A DNA stretch of 64,000 nt from VXPQ01 sp964608315 (GTDB lineage Bacteria; Bacteroidota; Rhodothermia; Rhodothermales; VXPQ01), in NCBI GenBank assembly GCA_964608315.1, contig CAZSNF010000003.1, positions 62,001 through 126,000 on the forward strand. Reading direction: 5' to 3'. The position numbers were made by a program, and so were the translations under genes. Shown here piece after piece: positions 1-9,571 of this stretch. Under the pieces are notes generated by a model that was not told where the DNA came from, did not search any database, and saw only the letters and a list, made by a program, of their open reading frames with translations. Numbering within the stretch: the stretch's first letter is position 1; each line of letters begins with the position of its first letter.

Positions 1-265
1 GGTGCAGCAGACCGTACAGAAGCATGGAGCCATGCCCGGCGGAAAGCACGAACCGGTCCCGGTCAAACCAGTCCGGGTGGGCGGGACTATGCTTCATGTG
101 GCCCTTCCAGAGCACATAGGCCATGGCGGCCGCCCCCATGGGCATGCCGGGATGTCCGCTGCGCGCCGCCTGGACCGCATCTGCGGCGAGAAAACGCAAG
201 GCGTTGACAGAAAGACGGGCGCGATCCGACTCCACAGAACCGGGCGAAGAAAACAAAGCGCTCAC
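1..265 (-). CDS. tkt: Transketolase, N-terminal part (runs off the window)
   Basis: The reverse strand from position 265 to the window edge reads as a transketolase N-terminus: LRFLAADAVQAARSGHPGMP, then MGAAAMAYVLW, DRDRFVLSAGHGSMLLYGLL. The SGHPG and LSAGHGSMLLY blocks are the conserved thiamine-diphosphate and substrate-binding stretches of this enzyme of the non-oxidative pentose phosphate pathway. About 88 residues are present and the rest lies outside the window. The likely start is GTG at 265, whose GTGA overlaps the TGA stop of the upstream VKOR-DsbA gene, so the two are probably translationally coupled. No in-frame ATG lies before the conserved region. Confidence 0.93.
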   Translation of the reverse strand, partial: MSALFSSPGSVESDRARLSVNALRFLAADAVQAARSGHPGMPMGAAAMAYVLWKGHMKHSPAHPDWFDRDRFVLSAGHGSMLLYGLLH

Positions 266-1545
266 TGTCCGGCAGCCTCCTCGATCAGTTGTTGCAGGCA
301 TTCGACGGTATGCGATTCCGTAGCGACGAAACGCCCGTTGATCAGGACGGTGGGCGTCTGGTCCACGCCGATCTCGATCGCCTCGCTTCGTTGTTGCTCC
401 AGCGTGCGGCGGTACAGGCGGCTTTCCAGCCGCTGCATAAGCACGTCCGGATTCATGCCGATCTCTTCGGCGATCTCGCGCAACTGCTCCAGAGACAAGC
501 CGGTTTGCGGATTCTGCATTTCGAACTGCGCATCGAGCATCGGAAAGAACTTCTTGTCCCGGCTCGCCGCATACAGCGCTTCAGATTGCACAATGGAGTG
601 GTCCCACAGCACAAACGGCTTGAACACGAAAAACGCGCGGTCGGCGTAGGACAGCATCACCGGCGTCATTATTTCGTGAAACGTCTTGCAGTGATAGCAA
701 TTGGGATCGAAATATTCAATGACCGTAACGGGCGCGTCGGCGTCCCCTACCGTTGGATCGAACAGGTTGATGAGGCGGCGGAAATCCTCCACCGGCTCTT
801 TTTCGGGATCGTACGGGCAGGCGGAAGACGTCGGGGCGGGCGCCGCTTCGCCTCCATCCGGCGAAGAAAGCGCTTCCGAAACCGCCGCATCCATCTCCGT
901 TTCGGCGGCGAACACGTCGGGCAATTCCGGTTCGTACTGCCTGAAATACACGGCGTCTGCCGCTATAATCATTCCGACAAGCAGCAGCAGCCCACCCATC
1001 CAGGCTATTTCGCGCAAAGGTTTGGGAGTCATGTTACAGGGAGGTTCGGTGTCGGTAGTGGAAACGGGGGATAATCGCCAGTCCAGGCCATGCAAGATAG
1101 CAAGCAGCGCGACAATCCCCGCAGAAACAAGGCAGAGGGTGCATAATTGCTCCAGGACAGCCACCTGATAATAAACAAGATAGCCCGAGTACGCCAACCC
1201 AAAGGCTGCAAGCGCCGTGCGGACGGCCTTGCAAAGCGCGCGCTTGCCCATGAAATTCCAGGCTACAGCCAGCGTCAGGAGGGCTATGGACGCATAGAAC
1301 AGCACCCCCCACGCAGCATTGGATACGCCCAGAAAAACGCCGGCTGCGCTGCCCGTCACAGCGGCGCAGTCAAACAGGGCCCCGGCGAACGCCGAGCCGG
1401 AAAAACCCGTGCATCCCTGCGCGAATCCGCTGTGCTTCTGGATCGCAATGTGCGCCGCGTCCAGCAGGCCCAGCAGAGCGAGCGCATAGATCGCGCGGTC
1501 GATCGGAGCGCGGCGGAAATCGAAACGATGCAAATAACGGAGCAT
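262..1545 (-). CDS. Vitamin K epoxide reductase / DsbA-like thioredoxin fusion membrane protein
   Basis: A 427 aa membrane protein joining a VKOR domain (about residues 15-155, several hydrophobic helices) to a periplasmic DsbA-like thioredoxin domain (about 265-427). The VKOR active site is CTLC at 135-138 with loop cysteines C45 and C60 and a conserved serine near 66. The thioredoxin domain carries CYHC at 283-286 and a cis-proline block (QTPTVLING). A hydrophobic helix near 182-200 links the halves. The known role of such fusions is making disulfides in exported proteins: DsbA oxidises substrates and VKOR passes electrons to quinone. The gene ends in a 4 bp overlap with the transketolase start. 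Family assignment is firm; cellular substrates are unknown. Confidence 0.9.
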   Translation of the reverse strand: MLRYLHRFDFRRAPIDRAIYALALLGLLDAAHIAIQKHSGFAQGCTGFSGSAFAGALFDCAAVTGSAAGVFLGVSNAAWGVLFYASIALLTLAVAWNFMGKRALCKAVRTALAAFGLAYSGYLVYYQVAVLEQLCTLCLVSAGIVALLAILHGLDWRLSPVSTTDTEPPCNMTPKPLREIAWMGGLLLLVGMIIAADAVYFRQYEPELPDVFAAETEMDAAVSEALSSPDGGEAAPAPTSSACPYDPEKEPVEDFRRLINLFDPTVGDADAPVTVIEYFDPNCYHCKTFHEIMTPVMLSYADRAFFVFKPFVLWDHSIVQSEALYAASRDKKFFPMLDAQFEMQNPQTGLSLEQLREIAEEIGMNPDVLMQRLESRLYRRTLEQQRSEAIEIGVDQTPTVLINGRFVATESHTVECLQQLIEEAAGQ

Positions 1546-1562
1546 GGAACGCGCGCCCCTCG

Positions 1563-1600
1563 CAAGCCTCTGAACTTTGCAGATTTAACCAGAGTATCCC
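1563..1600 (+). repeat. Solo right end of the TTAA-type MITE family
   Basis: Reads CCTCTGAACTTTGCAG then ATTTAACCAGAGTATCC, the same right-end motif found at 6161-6194, 9531-9567 and 54667-54700. It lies between the divergent VKOR-DsbA and mscS genes with no matching left half next to it. Confidence 0.8.
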
Positions 1601-1684
1601 TAAAAAAACCCAATGCCCTCGCTTATGATCCCGACGAAATGCACGGGATGCGCTGATCAAGTCTGCTCTGCATTTCGTACATTA

Positions 1685-1724
1685 GAATACTCTGGTTAAA
1701 TCTGCTTCGATCAGAGTGTCCTTA
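1685..1724 (+). repeat. Minimal palindromic MITE remnant upstream of mscS
   Basis: GAATACTCTGGTTAAATC followed by TGCTTCGATCAGAGTGTCC: a left end joined directly to an inverted end, giving a short hairpin. It shares the rare GGTTAAA variant with the solo right end at 1581-1592, so the two can pair across 83 bases. Confidence 0.65.
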
Positions 1725-1769
1725 GGGCCAGCGTAAAAAAGGACGGGCAAAACAAGAAACCTGCGCGGC

Positions 1770-2726
1770 ATGTCCATCAGGGATTTTTTCCAGAACGAAC
1801 GCATTCAGTCCTTCCTCACCGGGGGCGCGGCGCAGAACATCTGGATTACTGCGTTGCTTCTGCTGAGCGCGGCGATCCTGGCGTACGCTTTCCGCCGCCT
1901 GCTTTCGCGCTATATCGAAGAAACGGACCGCCGTTACCGGGCGTCGAAAATGGTCGGTCGGCTGATCGGCCTGTTCACGGCGCTTGCGGTTCTCTACGTA
2001 TGGTCGTCGGGGCAAGGACCGGGCCCGGCCACGATTCTCACGGTCGTGGGCGCAGGGCTCGCCATTGCCCTGCGGGACATGCTCCTTTCCTTTGTCGCAT
2101 GGATTCACATGCTGATCCGGGCGCCCTATAAAAGCGGAGACCGCATTGAGGTAAATGGCCTGCGCGGCGACGTGATCGACATCCGCCCCCTGCACAGCAC
2201 CATGATGGAAACGGGAGGATGGCTGGAGGGAGACCAGAGCACGGGTCGCGTAGCGCATTTCCCGAACGGCTGGATTTACCAGTACGGAGTGTATAATTAC
2301 ACGCAGGGCTTCCGGTTTGTGTGGAATGAAATACCTGTCGCCGTCACCTTTTGCTCGGACTGGAAAAAAGCCCGGGATATTATGCTGAAACTGGCGTCAG
2401 AGACGAACGGCCCCATAGAGCAGCGGGCCCGCGAAGAACTCGGTCAGATGTCGCGGGAGTATTTGCTGTACTACGAGGTGCTGACCCCGTTCGTATACGT
2501 GAGCATAACGCCGAACGGCGTCCGCCTGTCCCTTCGGCACCTTTCCGAGGCGCGGAAACGCCGGAACACCGAGCATACGCTCACCATGCGCATCCTCGAA
2601 GCCTTCCGCGAACACGGAGACATCGAACTCGCCTACACGATGATTGGCTACGGACCGGTCGAAAACGGGCCACCAGGACCACCCTCGCCGGACGAATTTT
2701 TCGGACCGCCCGACACAACGCCTTAA
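1770..2726 (+). CDS. MscS-family mechanosensitive channel
   Basis: A 318 aa small-conductance mechanosensitive channel homologue. N-terminal transmembrane segments (about residues 23-45 and 60-80) are followed by the pore helix and beta domain: GAGLAIALRDMLLSFVAW at about 92-110, then APYKSGDRIEVNGLRGDVIDI, the signature of the MscS fold. The C-terminal cytosolic domain ends in a Pro/Gly-rich tail. Such channels open under membrane tension and vent solutes during hypo-osmotic shock. The gene stands alone, divergent from the VKOR gene, and is followed by a probable hairpin terminator. The ATG at 1770 sits just before the first hydrophobic segment. Ion selectivity cannot be told from sequence. 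Confidence 0.88.
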   Translation: MSIRDFFQNERIQSFLTGGAAQNIWITALLLLSAAILAYAFRRLLSRYIEETDRRYRASKMVGRLIGLFTALAVLYVWSSGQGPGPATILTVVGAGLAIALRDMLLSFVAWIHMLIRAPYKSGDRIEVNGLRGDVIDIRPLHSTMMETGGWLEGDQSTGRVAHFPNGWIYQYGVYNYTQGFRFVWNEIPVAVTFCSDWKKARDIMLKLASETNGPIEQRAREELGQMSREYLLYYEVLTPFVYVSITPNGVRLSLRHLSEARKRRNTEHTLTMRILEAFREHGDIELAYTMIGYGPVENGPPGPPSPDEFFGPPDTTP

Positions 2727-2731
2727 TTATC

Positions 2732-2761
2732 AAGGCGCGAAATTTCGCCTTCTTAATTTTT
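2732..2761 (+). terminator. Candidate intrinsic terminator after mscS
   Basis: AAGGCG and CGCCTT (2732-2751) form a 6 bp stem around an 8 nt AT-rich loop, followed by CTTAATTTTT. It lies between mscS and trpE and would separate the two transcription units. Confidence 0.5.
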
Positions 2762-2807
2762 AAACCAGTCCGGTGCGGGCCGCCCGCGGCCGCAAAAAAT
2801 ACAGCGC

Positions 2808-4292
<1,485 letters not shown>

Positions 4293-4325
4293 AGAATACT
4301 CTGATCAAAACCACTTCGCGCATCG
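4293..4325 (+). repeat. Solo MITE left end after trpE
   Basis: AGAATACTCTGATCAAAACC directly follows the trpE stop TAA and matches the left end of the TTAA-family elements (GGATACGCTGATCAAAACC at 5910). Confidence 0.65.
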
Positions 4326-4349
4326 TACGCCAGCAGCACATTCACCATT

Positions 4350-4826
4350 ATGCCTTCGATCACGGGAATAAAGAGCCTTTTTCTGAACAAGGGATGGGCC
4401 GGAAAAACGCTTTCCCTAGCGGAAACCGCAGCGCGGCTCAACCCCCTTATTCGCGCCCATTGCGCGTTGAATCATTCGCATGAATGCGCCGTGCGCGCCC
4501 TTGAAAACCGGGAAGCCGCCGACAAACTGGCCGCGTTGCAGCGCATGGCCCGCATGGATGCGGGCAAGCTGAGCGAAGTCGTGCTGAGCGCCGGGGGCGC
4601 GCCGTTCAACAGCGCATCCACGGAGCCGGAAGCGTTCAACCCTGGCGCAAGCGACCGCGAGATCGCGCGCGCCCTTGGCAAGCTGGAAGGCGACTTTGAG
4701 GAACTCCTCCGCGACGAAATGGAAATAGCGCATCAGATGCGTACGCGCGCCATCCTTTCCGCCGTCCTGGCGAACACCCGCAACCGGCGGAAGTATGTGC
4801 GAAAACTGGCCTTGCAGCGCCGCTGA
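4350..4826 (+). CDS. Unknown 158 aa helical protein inside the trp block
   Basis: I do not recognise a named family with confidence. The protein is predicted to be mostly helical, with no signal peptide or membrane segment, and ends in a strongly basic tail (NTRNRRKYVRKLALQRR). The segment KLAALQRMARMDAGKLSEVV followed by LSAGGAP recalls the helix-turn of ferritin-like DUF2383 proteins, and Glu/His residues recur on the predicted helices, so a four-helix ferritin-like fold is possible. It is cotranscribed in orientation with trpE (57 bp gap) and trpS (about 32 bp gap), so a link to tryptophan metabolism is suggested by position only. The ATG at 4350 gives the natural N-terminus. Confidence 0.55.
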   Translation: MPSITGIKSLFLNKGWAGKTLSLAETAARLNPLIRAHCALNHSHECAVRALENREAADKLAALQRMARMDAGKLSEVVLSAGGAPFNSASTEPEAFNPGASDREIARALGKLEGDFEELLRDEMEIAHQMRTRAILSAVLANTRNRRKYVRKLALQRR

Positions 4827-4858
4827 TTTTCCGAACCTCTCTTTTGCGCCGCGCGCCC

Positions 4859-5920
4859 ATGCCTTCCGAACGCATTGATCCGAACCTGTCCGCTCCCGGC
4901 CTTCCCGCAAGCAGCGAAGTGATCGTTTCCGGCATTCAACCGTCGGGCGCATTGCATTTCGGGAATTACTTCGGCGCGCTCCGGCAACACATCCAGCTGC
5001 ACAAAACGCACGAAGCCTGGTACTTTATCGTCAATTACCACACGTTGACCACGCTTCGGGACCGGGATAAGCTGAGGCGGTACACGCTGGACGTGGCGCT
5101 TGATTACCTTGCCCTGGGATTCGATCCCCGGGCCGCCTGCCTCTTTGTGCAAAGCGACGTCCCGGAAGTCACCGAACTGGCGTGGATTTTCAATAACCTG
5201 ACCACCGTATCCCAACTGGAGAAAGGCGTAGCCTACAAGGACAAGGTGGCGCAAGGCGTCGCGGCCAACGCCGGATTGCTTACCTATCCCGTGCTGCAGG
5301 CGGCGGACATCCTGATCTACGGCGGTACGCTGGTCCCGGTGGGCGCGGATCAGAAACAGCATATAGAAATGACGCGGGTCCTTGCGGAACGGTTCAACCG
5401 CACCTATTGCCCGGAGGACGACCCGGTCTTTCCCGTGCCGGAACCCTGGATTCTCTCGGACGTGGCGGTCGTGCCGGGCCTGGACGGACGTAAAATGTCC
5501 AAAAGCTACGACAACGCCATCGGCATCTTCGACGAGGGAAAGGCGCTCCGGAAAAAAGTGATGGGCATCGTTACCGATTCGACGCCGCTCGAAGCGCCGA
5601 AAGACCCGGAGCGCGACAATGTGTTTACGCTCATCCGGCTGTTCGCCGACGAGGAAACGCGGGCGCGCATCGCCGAGGCGTACCGGGCCGGAGGATACGG
5701 ATACGGACACGCCAAAAAGGAATTGCTCCGACTCATCGACGAGCATTTTGCGGAAGCGCGCATCCGGAGAAAAGAACTGGCCCGCCGCCCGGACGATGTG
5801 TTCGATATTTTGCGCGAAGGAGGACGCAAGGCCCGGGAACGCGCCGGCGAATACATGGAGCGCGTACGGGAGCGCGTCGGATTGATCGCCACGTATCGGA
5901 ACGACCCATGGATACGCTGA
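4859..5920 (+). CDS. trpS: Tryptophanyl-tRNA synthetase
   Basis: A 353 aa class I aminoacyl-tRNA synthetase that charges tRNA-Trp. Visible signatures are the HIGH-like motif in SGIQPSGALHFGNYFGAL near the N-terminus and KMSKS in LDGRKMSKSYDN near residue 210. Tryptophan-binding residues of the Rossmann fold appear conserved. I chose ATG at 4859 over the TTG at 4844 that would add five residues. It is unusual to find it inside the trp biosynthesis block, after trpE and before trpG. Its TGA stop is part of a MITE left end (GGATACGCTGATCAAAACC), so the last residues (WIR) and the stop are encoded by the repeat. Confidence 0.96.
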   Translation: MPSERIDPNLSAPGLPASSEVIVSGIQPSGALHFGNYFGALRQHIQLHKTHEAWYFIVNYHTLTTLRDRDKLRRYTLDVALDYLALGFDPRAACLFVQSDVPEVTELAWIFNNLTTVSQLEKGVAYKDKVAQGVAANAGLLTYPVLQAADILIYGGTLVPVGADQKQHIEMTRVLAERFNRTYCPEDDPVFPVPEPWILSDVAVVPGLDGRKMSKSYDNAIGIFDEGKALRKKVMGIVTDSTPLEAPKDPERDNVFTLIRLFADEETRARIAEAYRAGGYGYGHAKKELLRLIDEHFAEARIRRKELARRPDDVFDILREGGRKARERAGEYMERVRERVGLIATYRNDPWIR

Positions 5921-5940
5921 TCAAAACCAGGGCCTGTTAA
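5910..5940 (+). repeat. MITE left-end fragment plus GGGCCTGTTAA fragment
   Basis: GGATACGCTGATCAAAACC overlaps the trpS stop. AGGGCCTGTTAA (5929-5940) matches the end of the TA-type element at 19197. The final TTAA is the target site of the complete element that follows. Confidence 0.65.
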
Positions 5941-6194
5941 GGAACCTCTGATTAATTCTACTTCGATCAGCGCTTCGCGTTCGCGCGTACAGTGACATTA
6001 TGACGGCATCGTTGAAATCAGCGGCATACGCTACGGATTCGGGCGCAGCGGACGCGAAGCGCCCTTCGGGAGGCCGCGAGGAACGCGCTGGCCGCGTCAT
6101 TCCTCATTATGCGGGACCTGCCGCATTGCTTCGTCATTCCTTGCCGGCGCGTCCCTCGCAGCCTCTGAACTTTGCAGAATTAATCAGAGGTTCC
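5941..6194 (+). mobile_element. Complete 254 bp MITE, TTAA target sites
   Basis: Begins GGAACCTCTGATTAATTC and ends GAATTAATCAGAGGTTCC, which are exact inverted copies, and is flanked by TTAA on both sides (5937-5940 and 6195-6198). The interior aligns over its whole length with the 254 bp copy at 54447-54700, sharing for example TTGAAATCAGCGG, GCGCCCTTCGGGAGG, GTCATTCCTCATTATG and GCATTGCTTCGTCATTCC. It carries no transposase; the short reading frame across it (from 6000) looks like chance. It separates trpS from trpG, and the following half-end runs into the trpG start codon. Confidence 0.85.
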
Positions 6195-6210
6195 TTAATC
6201 AGAGTATCCC
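6195..6210 (+). repeat. Residual MITE right end abutting the trpG start
   Basis: TTAATCAGAGTATCCC follows the complete element and ends one base before the trpG ATG. It looks like the remainder of an older element end into whose TTAA the complete copy inserted. Confidence 0.7.
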
Positions 6211-6211
6211 T

Positions 6212-6814
6212 ATGATTCTCGTCATAGACAACTACGATTCGTTTACGTATAACCTTGTGCACCTCGTGGGGCAGCGCACAAGCGACCTGAAAGTGGTCCG
6301 AAACGATGTGCTTGACGTCGACGCCATACGCGAGCGGGCGCCTCGGGGCATTCTGATTTCGCCCGGACCCGGCCGTCCCGCCCAGGCGGGCGTCACGGAA
6401 GCAGTGGTGAAAGCGTTGGGGCCTTCCGTACCAATCCTTGGCGTATGCCTCGGGCATCAGGCGATCGGCGAAGCGTACGGCGGGCGCATCGGGTACGCCC
6501 CCACGCTGATGCACGGAAAAACCAGCGAAATAGCGCACGACGGGCGCGGCGTATTTCGGAACATACCCGATCCGTTCACCGCCACGCGCTACCATTCGCT
6601 CGTAGTGGATCGGGCCAGCGTACCCGCCTGCCTGGACATATCCGCGGAAACGGACGACGGCGCAATTATGGGGTTGCGGCACCGGGAGCACCCGGTAGAA
6701 GGCATTCAGTTTCATCCGGAAAGCGTACTGACGACGGAGGGGCCCCGGATTGTCGACAATTGGCTGGAAAACGTATTGGGCGACGCCATGGAAAATCCGG
6801 GAAGCGCATCCTGA
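6212..6814 (+). CDS. trpG: Anthranilate synthase glutamine amidotransferase subunit
   Basis: A 200 aa class I glutamine amidotransferase that supplies ammonia to TrpE. The N-terminus MILVIDNYDSFTYNLVHL is characteristic of TrpG/PabA. The nucleophile Cys is in GVCLGHQAIGEAYGG (about residue 79), and the His and Glu of the triad are in GIQFHPESVLT near the C-terminus. The protein could also serve the PabB-PabC fusion at 34.7-36.6 kb, since no separate pabA is seen here; sharing one amidotransferase is known in other bacteria. The ATG sits two bases after a MITE end, with no Shine-Dalgarno sequence. TrpD follows after 21 bp. Confidence 0.95.
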   Translation: MILVIDNYDSFTYNLVHLVGQRTSDLKVVRNDVLDVDAIRERAPRGILISPGPGRPAQAGVTEAVVKALGPSVPILGVCLGHQAIGEAYGGRIGYAPTLMHGKTSEIAHDGRGVFRNIPDPFTATRYHSLVVDRASVPACLDISAETDDGAIMGLRHREHPVEGIQFHPESVLTTEGPRIVDNWLENVLGDAMENPGSAS

Positions 6815-6835
6815 CCCCATTCTGCCCCGAAAATC

Positions 6836-7867
6836 ATGCAAAAATACCTGAACATCCTTGCCGCCGGAGGAACGCTGGAAAGCGAAGAGGCCGAGTGCGC
6901 CATGCGCCTGTTGATGGAAGGCGCCTCGGAGCCGGAATGCACGGCCGCCTTTTTGATGGGCCTCCGCACGCGCGGCGAAACGCTGGACGAACTGGTCGCC
7001 TTTGCGAAAGTTATGCGCGCCTGCGCCATCCCGGTGGAAACGGGCGATCCGGACGCCATCGACCTGTGCGGCACAGGAGGAGACGGCGCAGACACGTTCA
7101 ACATTTCTACCGCGGCGGCTATCGTATGCGCCGGAGCGGGCGTTACCGTAGCCAAGCATGGTAACCGATCCGTGTCGTCCCGATGCGGCTCGGCGGACGT
7201 GCTGGAAACCCTCGGCGTAAAAACGGCGCTGGGCAAGGAAGGCGTCGAATATTGCTTTGAAAAGGCGGGCATTGCATTCCTGTTCGCCCCGTTCTTTCAC
7301 CCCGCCATGAAGCATGTAATGCCCGTACGAAAAAAACTCGGCGTCCGCACGTTTTTCAATATTCTGGGGCCCTTGTGCAATCCGGCCGGAGTGCGTCGTC
7401 AGTTGACCGGGGCCTTCAACGAACAAACCGCAAGAACCATGGCGGCCATCCTTGAGCGCCTCGGCGCCCGGCATGTGCTTGCCGTGCATGCGCAAGACGG
7501 CCTGGACGAGGTCTCGCTTGCGGACGAAACAGTGGCCTTCGAAGCACAGGAAGGCGCGACGGCCGCCGGTCTGGCGAAACGCATGTTGCGACCCGAAGAC
7601 CTGGGCCTTGCCCGCTGCGACCGGCAAGCGCTGACAGGCGGCGACCGCCATGAAAACGCCCGCATCGTGCAGGAGGCGCTTGCAGGCGAGCCGGGGCCGC
7701 GGCGCGACGTGGTCGTGCTCAACGCAAGCCATGCCCTGTGGACGTCCGGGAAATTCGATTCGCTGGCCGCCTGCCGGAGCGCCGCCGAAGAAAGCATCGA
7801 TTCGGGCAAGGCGCAAGACGCGCTCAAGCGGCTGGCTCATGCTTCGCACAACGCGCCCGCCCCATGA
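6836..7867 (+). CDS. trpD: Anthranilate phosphoribosyltransferase
   Basis: A 343 aa enzyme that transfers phosphoribose from PRPP to anthranilate, step two of the pathway. The PRPP-binding GTGGDGADTFNIST block is present near residues 81-94, followed by KHGNRSVSSRCGSADVLE, which contains the anthranilate/pyrophosphate-binding residues. The fold is the usual helical N-domain plus alpha/beta domain, and the length is normal. Its TGA stop overlaps the ATG of trpC in an ATGA, indicating translational coupling. Confidence 0.96.
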   Translation: MQKYLNILAAGGTLESEEAECAMRLLMEGASEPECTAAFLMGLRTRGETLDELVAFAKVMRACAIPVETGDPDAIDLCGTGGDGADTFNISTAAAIVCAGAGVTVAKHGNRSVSSRCGSADVLETLGVKTALGKEGVEYCFEKAGIAFLFAPFFHPAMKHVMPVRKKLGVRTFFNILGPLCNPAGVRRQLTGAFNEQTARTMAAILERLGARHVLAVHAQDGLDEVSLADETVAFEAQEGATAAGLAKRMLRPEDLGLARCDRQALTGGDRHENARIVQEALAGEPGPRRDVVVLNASHALWTSGKFDSLAACRSAAEESIDSGKAQDALKRLAHASHNAPAP

Positions 7868-8658
7868 CGATACTCGACCGAATCGTAGCGGATACGCGCG
7901 AAGTCGTGGCGGCCCGAAAAGCCGCTGCGCCGCCGGGAACGCTGGAAAACATGGCTGCGTTCTCCCAAAGCCGGCGTTCCCTCGAAAAGGCGCTGCGAAC
8001 CGACGACCCGGCGATCATTGCGGAGATCAAAAAAGCCTCCCCGTCCCGCGGGGTCATCCGAAACGATTTTCGCCCTGCCGAAATTGCCCGCCAATACGAA
8101 GCCGGGGGCGCTTGCGCCGTTTCCGTCCTCACCGAACCCCGCCACTTTCAGGGATCGCTGGACGATCTCCGGGCCGCCCGGCAAACGCTGTCCCTGCCCA
8201 TATTGCGAAAAGATTTCATTATAGACCCGTACCAGCTGATAGAAGCCCGGGCCTGGGGCGCCGACGCCGTGCTGCTGATCGCCGCGATCCTGTCCAGGTC
8301 GCAACTGCGGGACCTGCTGCAAGCGGCGCATGCCCTGGGCCTCGACGCACTGATCGAAATATACGCGCCGCAAGAACTGGATCGCATCGATTTCGACGAA
8401 GCGCGCATCGCAGGCGTAAACAATCGCGACTTGCGCACCTTCGACGTAGACATACGGCATACCCTCCGGGTCTTCGAACAGGTCCCGGACCATGTGATCC
8501 GGGTGTCGGAAAGCGGCCTGGCGTCGGGCGAGGAGGTGCGCTTCCTGCACGAACGCGGCGTCGACGCCTTTCTGATCGGCGAAACCTTCATGCGGTCCGA
8601 ACGGCCCGGGGACGCCCTGACGAAGCTCCGACGCGAAGCAAACCGCATCGACGCATGA
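7864..8658 (+). CDS. trpC: Indole-3-glycerol phosphate synthase
   Basis: A 264 aa TIM-barrel enzyme that closes the indole ring from CdRP with loss of CO2. Catalytic lysine and phosphate-binding blocks are visible: EIKKASPSRGVIR, LTEPRHFQGSLDDL, LRKDFIIDPYQLIEARAWGA, AGVNNRDLRTF and SESGL. I take ATG 7864 (TILDRIVADTREVV) because it overlaps the trpD stop by four bases and gives the standard N-terminus; the frame is open further upstream but that part is only a shadow of trpD. A second ATGA overlap joins it to trpF. Confidence 0.96.
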   Translation: MTILDRIVADTREVVAARKAAAPPGTLENMAAFSQSRRSLEKALRTDDPAIIAEIKKASPSRGVIRNDFRPAEIARQYEAGGACAVSVLTEPRHFQGSLDDLRAARQTLSLPILRKDFIIDPYQLIEARAWGADAVLLIAAILSRSQLRDLLQAAHALGLDALIEIYAPQELDRIDFDEARIAGVNNRDLRTFDVDIRHTLRVFEQVPDHVIRVSESGLASGEEVRFLHERGVDAFLIGETFMRSERPGDALTKLRREANRIDA

Positions 8659-9392
8659 AAACCCGATTGAAAATATGCGGCGTAACGAGGCTGGAAGACG
8701 CCCGGTACGCCGCCGCCGCAGGCGCCGATTATCTCGGGTTCGTGCAGCACCCCGGCAGTCCGCGCTATGTCGAACCGGAGCATGTGCGGGACATTGTCGA
8801 ATGGATTCATGGCCCGCAGCCGGTCGGGGTGTTCGTGAATACGCCGGCGGACGAAGTCAACCGGATCGCCGAAAAAGCCGGGTTCGGCCTGGTGCAGCTC
8901 CACGGCGAGGAGCCGGTTTCCGACGTTCTCCGGGTCGAACGCCCCGTGATCAAGGCGTTTCGCATTGCGCCGGACACAACCCCTGAATCCTTGTCTCGCG
9001 CGATGCGGGCGTATAAACAGGCAGCGGCCTATTTTTTGCTGGATGCGTACAGCGAACAGGCCTGCGGGGGCAGCGGACAAACCTTCGACTGGCGCGTAGC
9101 CCGGGCGGCGGCGCATGAGCCGGGCAACCCCGAAGGCCCGGATGTTTTTCTGTCGGGGAAATTCCTGGCGGGCGTCTTTCTGGCGGGCGGCCTCCATGCG
9201 GGCAATGTGGCGGAAGCGATCCATACGCTGCGCCCCTTCGCCGTGGATGTATCCAGCGGACTCGAATCGGCGCCTGGACAAAAAGATTTTTCCAGAATCG
9301 ACGCCTTTATGGAAGCCTTCCGGGATGCGCAGATTCCAACGGAAAACCCCTCTGCGCCAACAAAAGGCGGGACACACTCGTACACGAATTAG
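8655..9392 (+). CDS. trpF: Phosphoribosylanthranilate isomerase
   Basis: A 245 aa TIM-barrel enzyme for the Amadori rearrangement of PRA to CdRP. The N-terminal KICGVTRLEDARYAAAAGAD carries the general-base Cys, and the general-acid Asp is in YFLLDAYSEQACGGSGQTFDW. Further blocks are GVFVNTP, VQLHGEE and AVDVSSGLE. It is somewhat longer than the typical 200-210 residues, mainly through an insertion near 145-165 (AHEPGNPEGPDVFLSGKF) and a short C-terminal tail. Start ATG 8655 overlaps the trpC stop. It ends the tightly coupled trpDCF run; a 406 bp repeat-filled gap follows. Confidence 0.94.
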   Translation: MKTRLKICGVTRLEDARYAAAAGADYLGFVQHPGSPRYVEPEHVRDIVEWIHGPQPVGVFVNTPADEVNRIAEKAGFGLVQLHGEEPVSDVLRVERPVIKAFRIAPDTTPESLSRAMRAYKQAAAYFLLDAYSEQACGGSGQTFDWRVARAAAHEPGNPEGPDVFLSGKFLAGVFLAGGLHAGNVAEAIHTLRPFAVDVSSGLESAPGQKDFSRIDAFMEAFRDAQIPTENPSAPTKGGTHSYTN

Positions 9393-9496
9393 CGAACATA
9401 TATCGGCTTCCGGTCGTCGTTTCTGGCGGTGCGATTTCGTTTGACTTGTTCGCCATCCCGTGAAGTCGCCATGGAATCGAATGATTTTTCTCTCTC
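9393..9496. other. Intergenic stretch after trpF without a recognised feature
   Basis: About 100 bases between the trpF stop and the first MITE half. I see no gene, hairpin terminator or repeat match here. The rest of the 406 bp trpF-trpB gap is made of mobile-element sequence. Confidence 0.5.
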
Positions 9497-9567
9497 GGCT
9501 GCTTCGCCATTCCTTGCCAGCGCGCCTCTCGCAGCTTCTGAACTTTGCAGATTTAATCAGAGTATCC
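9497..9567 (+). repeat. Right half of a TTAA-family MITE
   Basis: GCTGCTTCGCCATTCCTTGC continuing through CTCGCAGCTTCTGAAC to GATTTAATCAGAGTATCC matches the right third of the 254 bp elements. The left part is missing. TTAA follows at 9568-9571. Confidence 0.75.
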
Positions 9568-9571
9568 TTAA

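Noticed and set aside
2727..2807. Tryptophan attenuator before trpE
   Set aside because: The hairpin here fits a terminator of mscS. I found no leader peptide with Trp codons and no competing stems.
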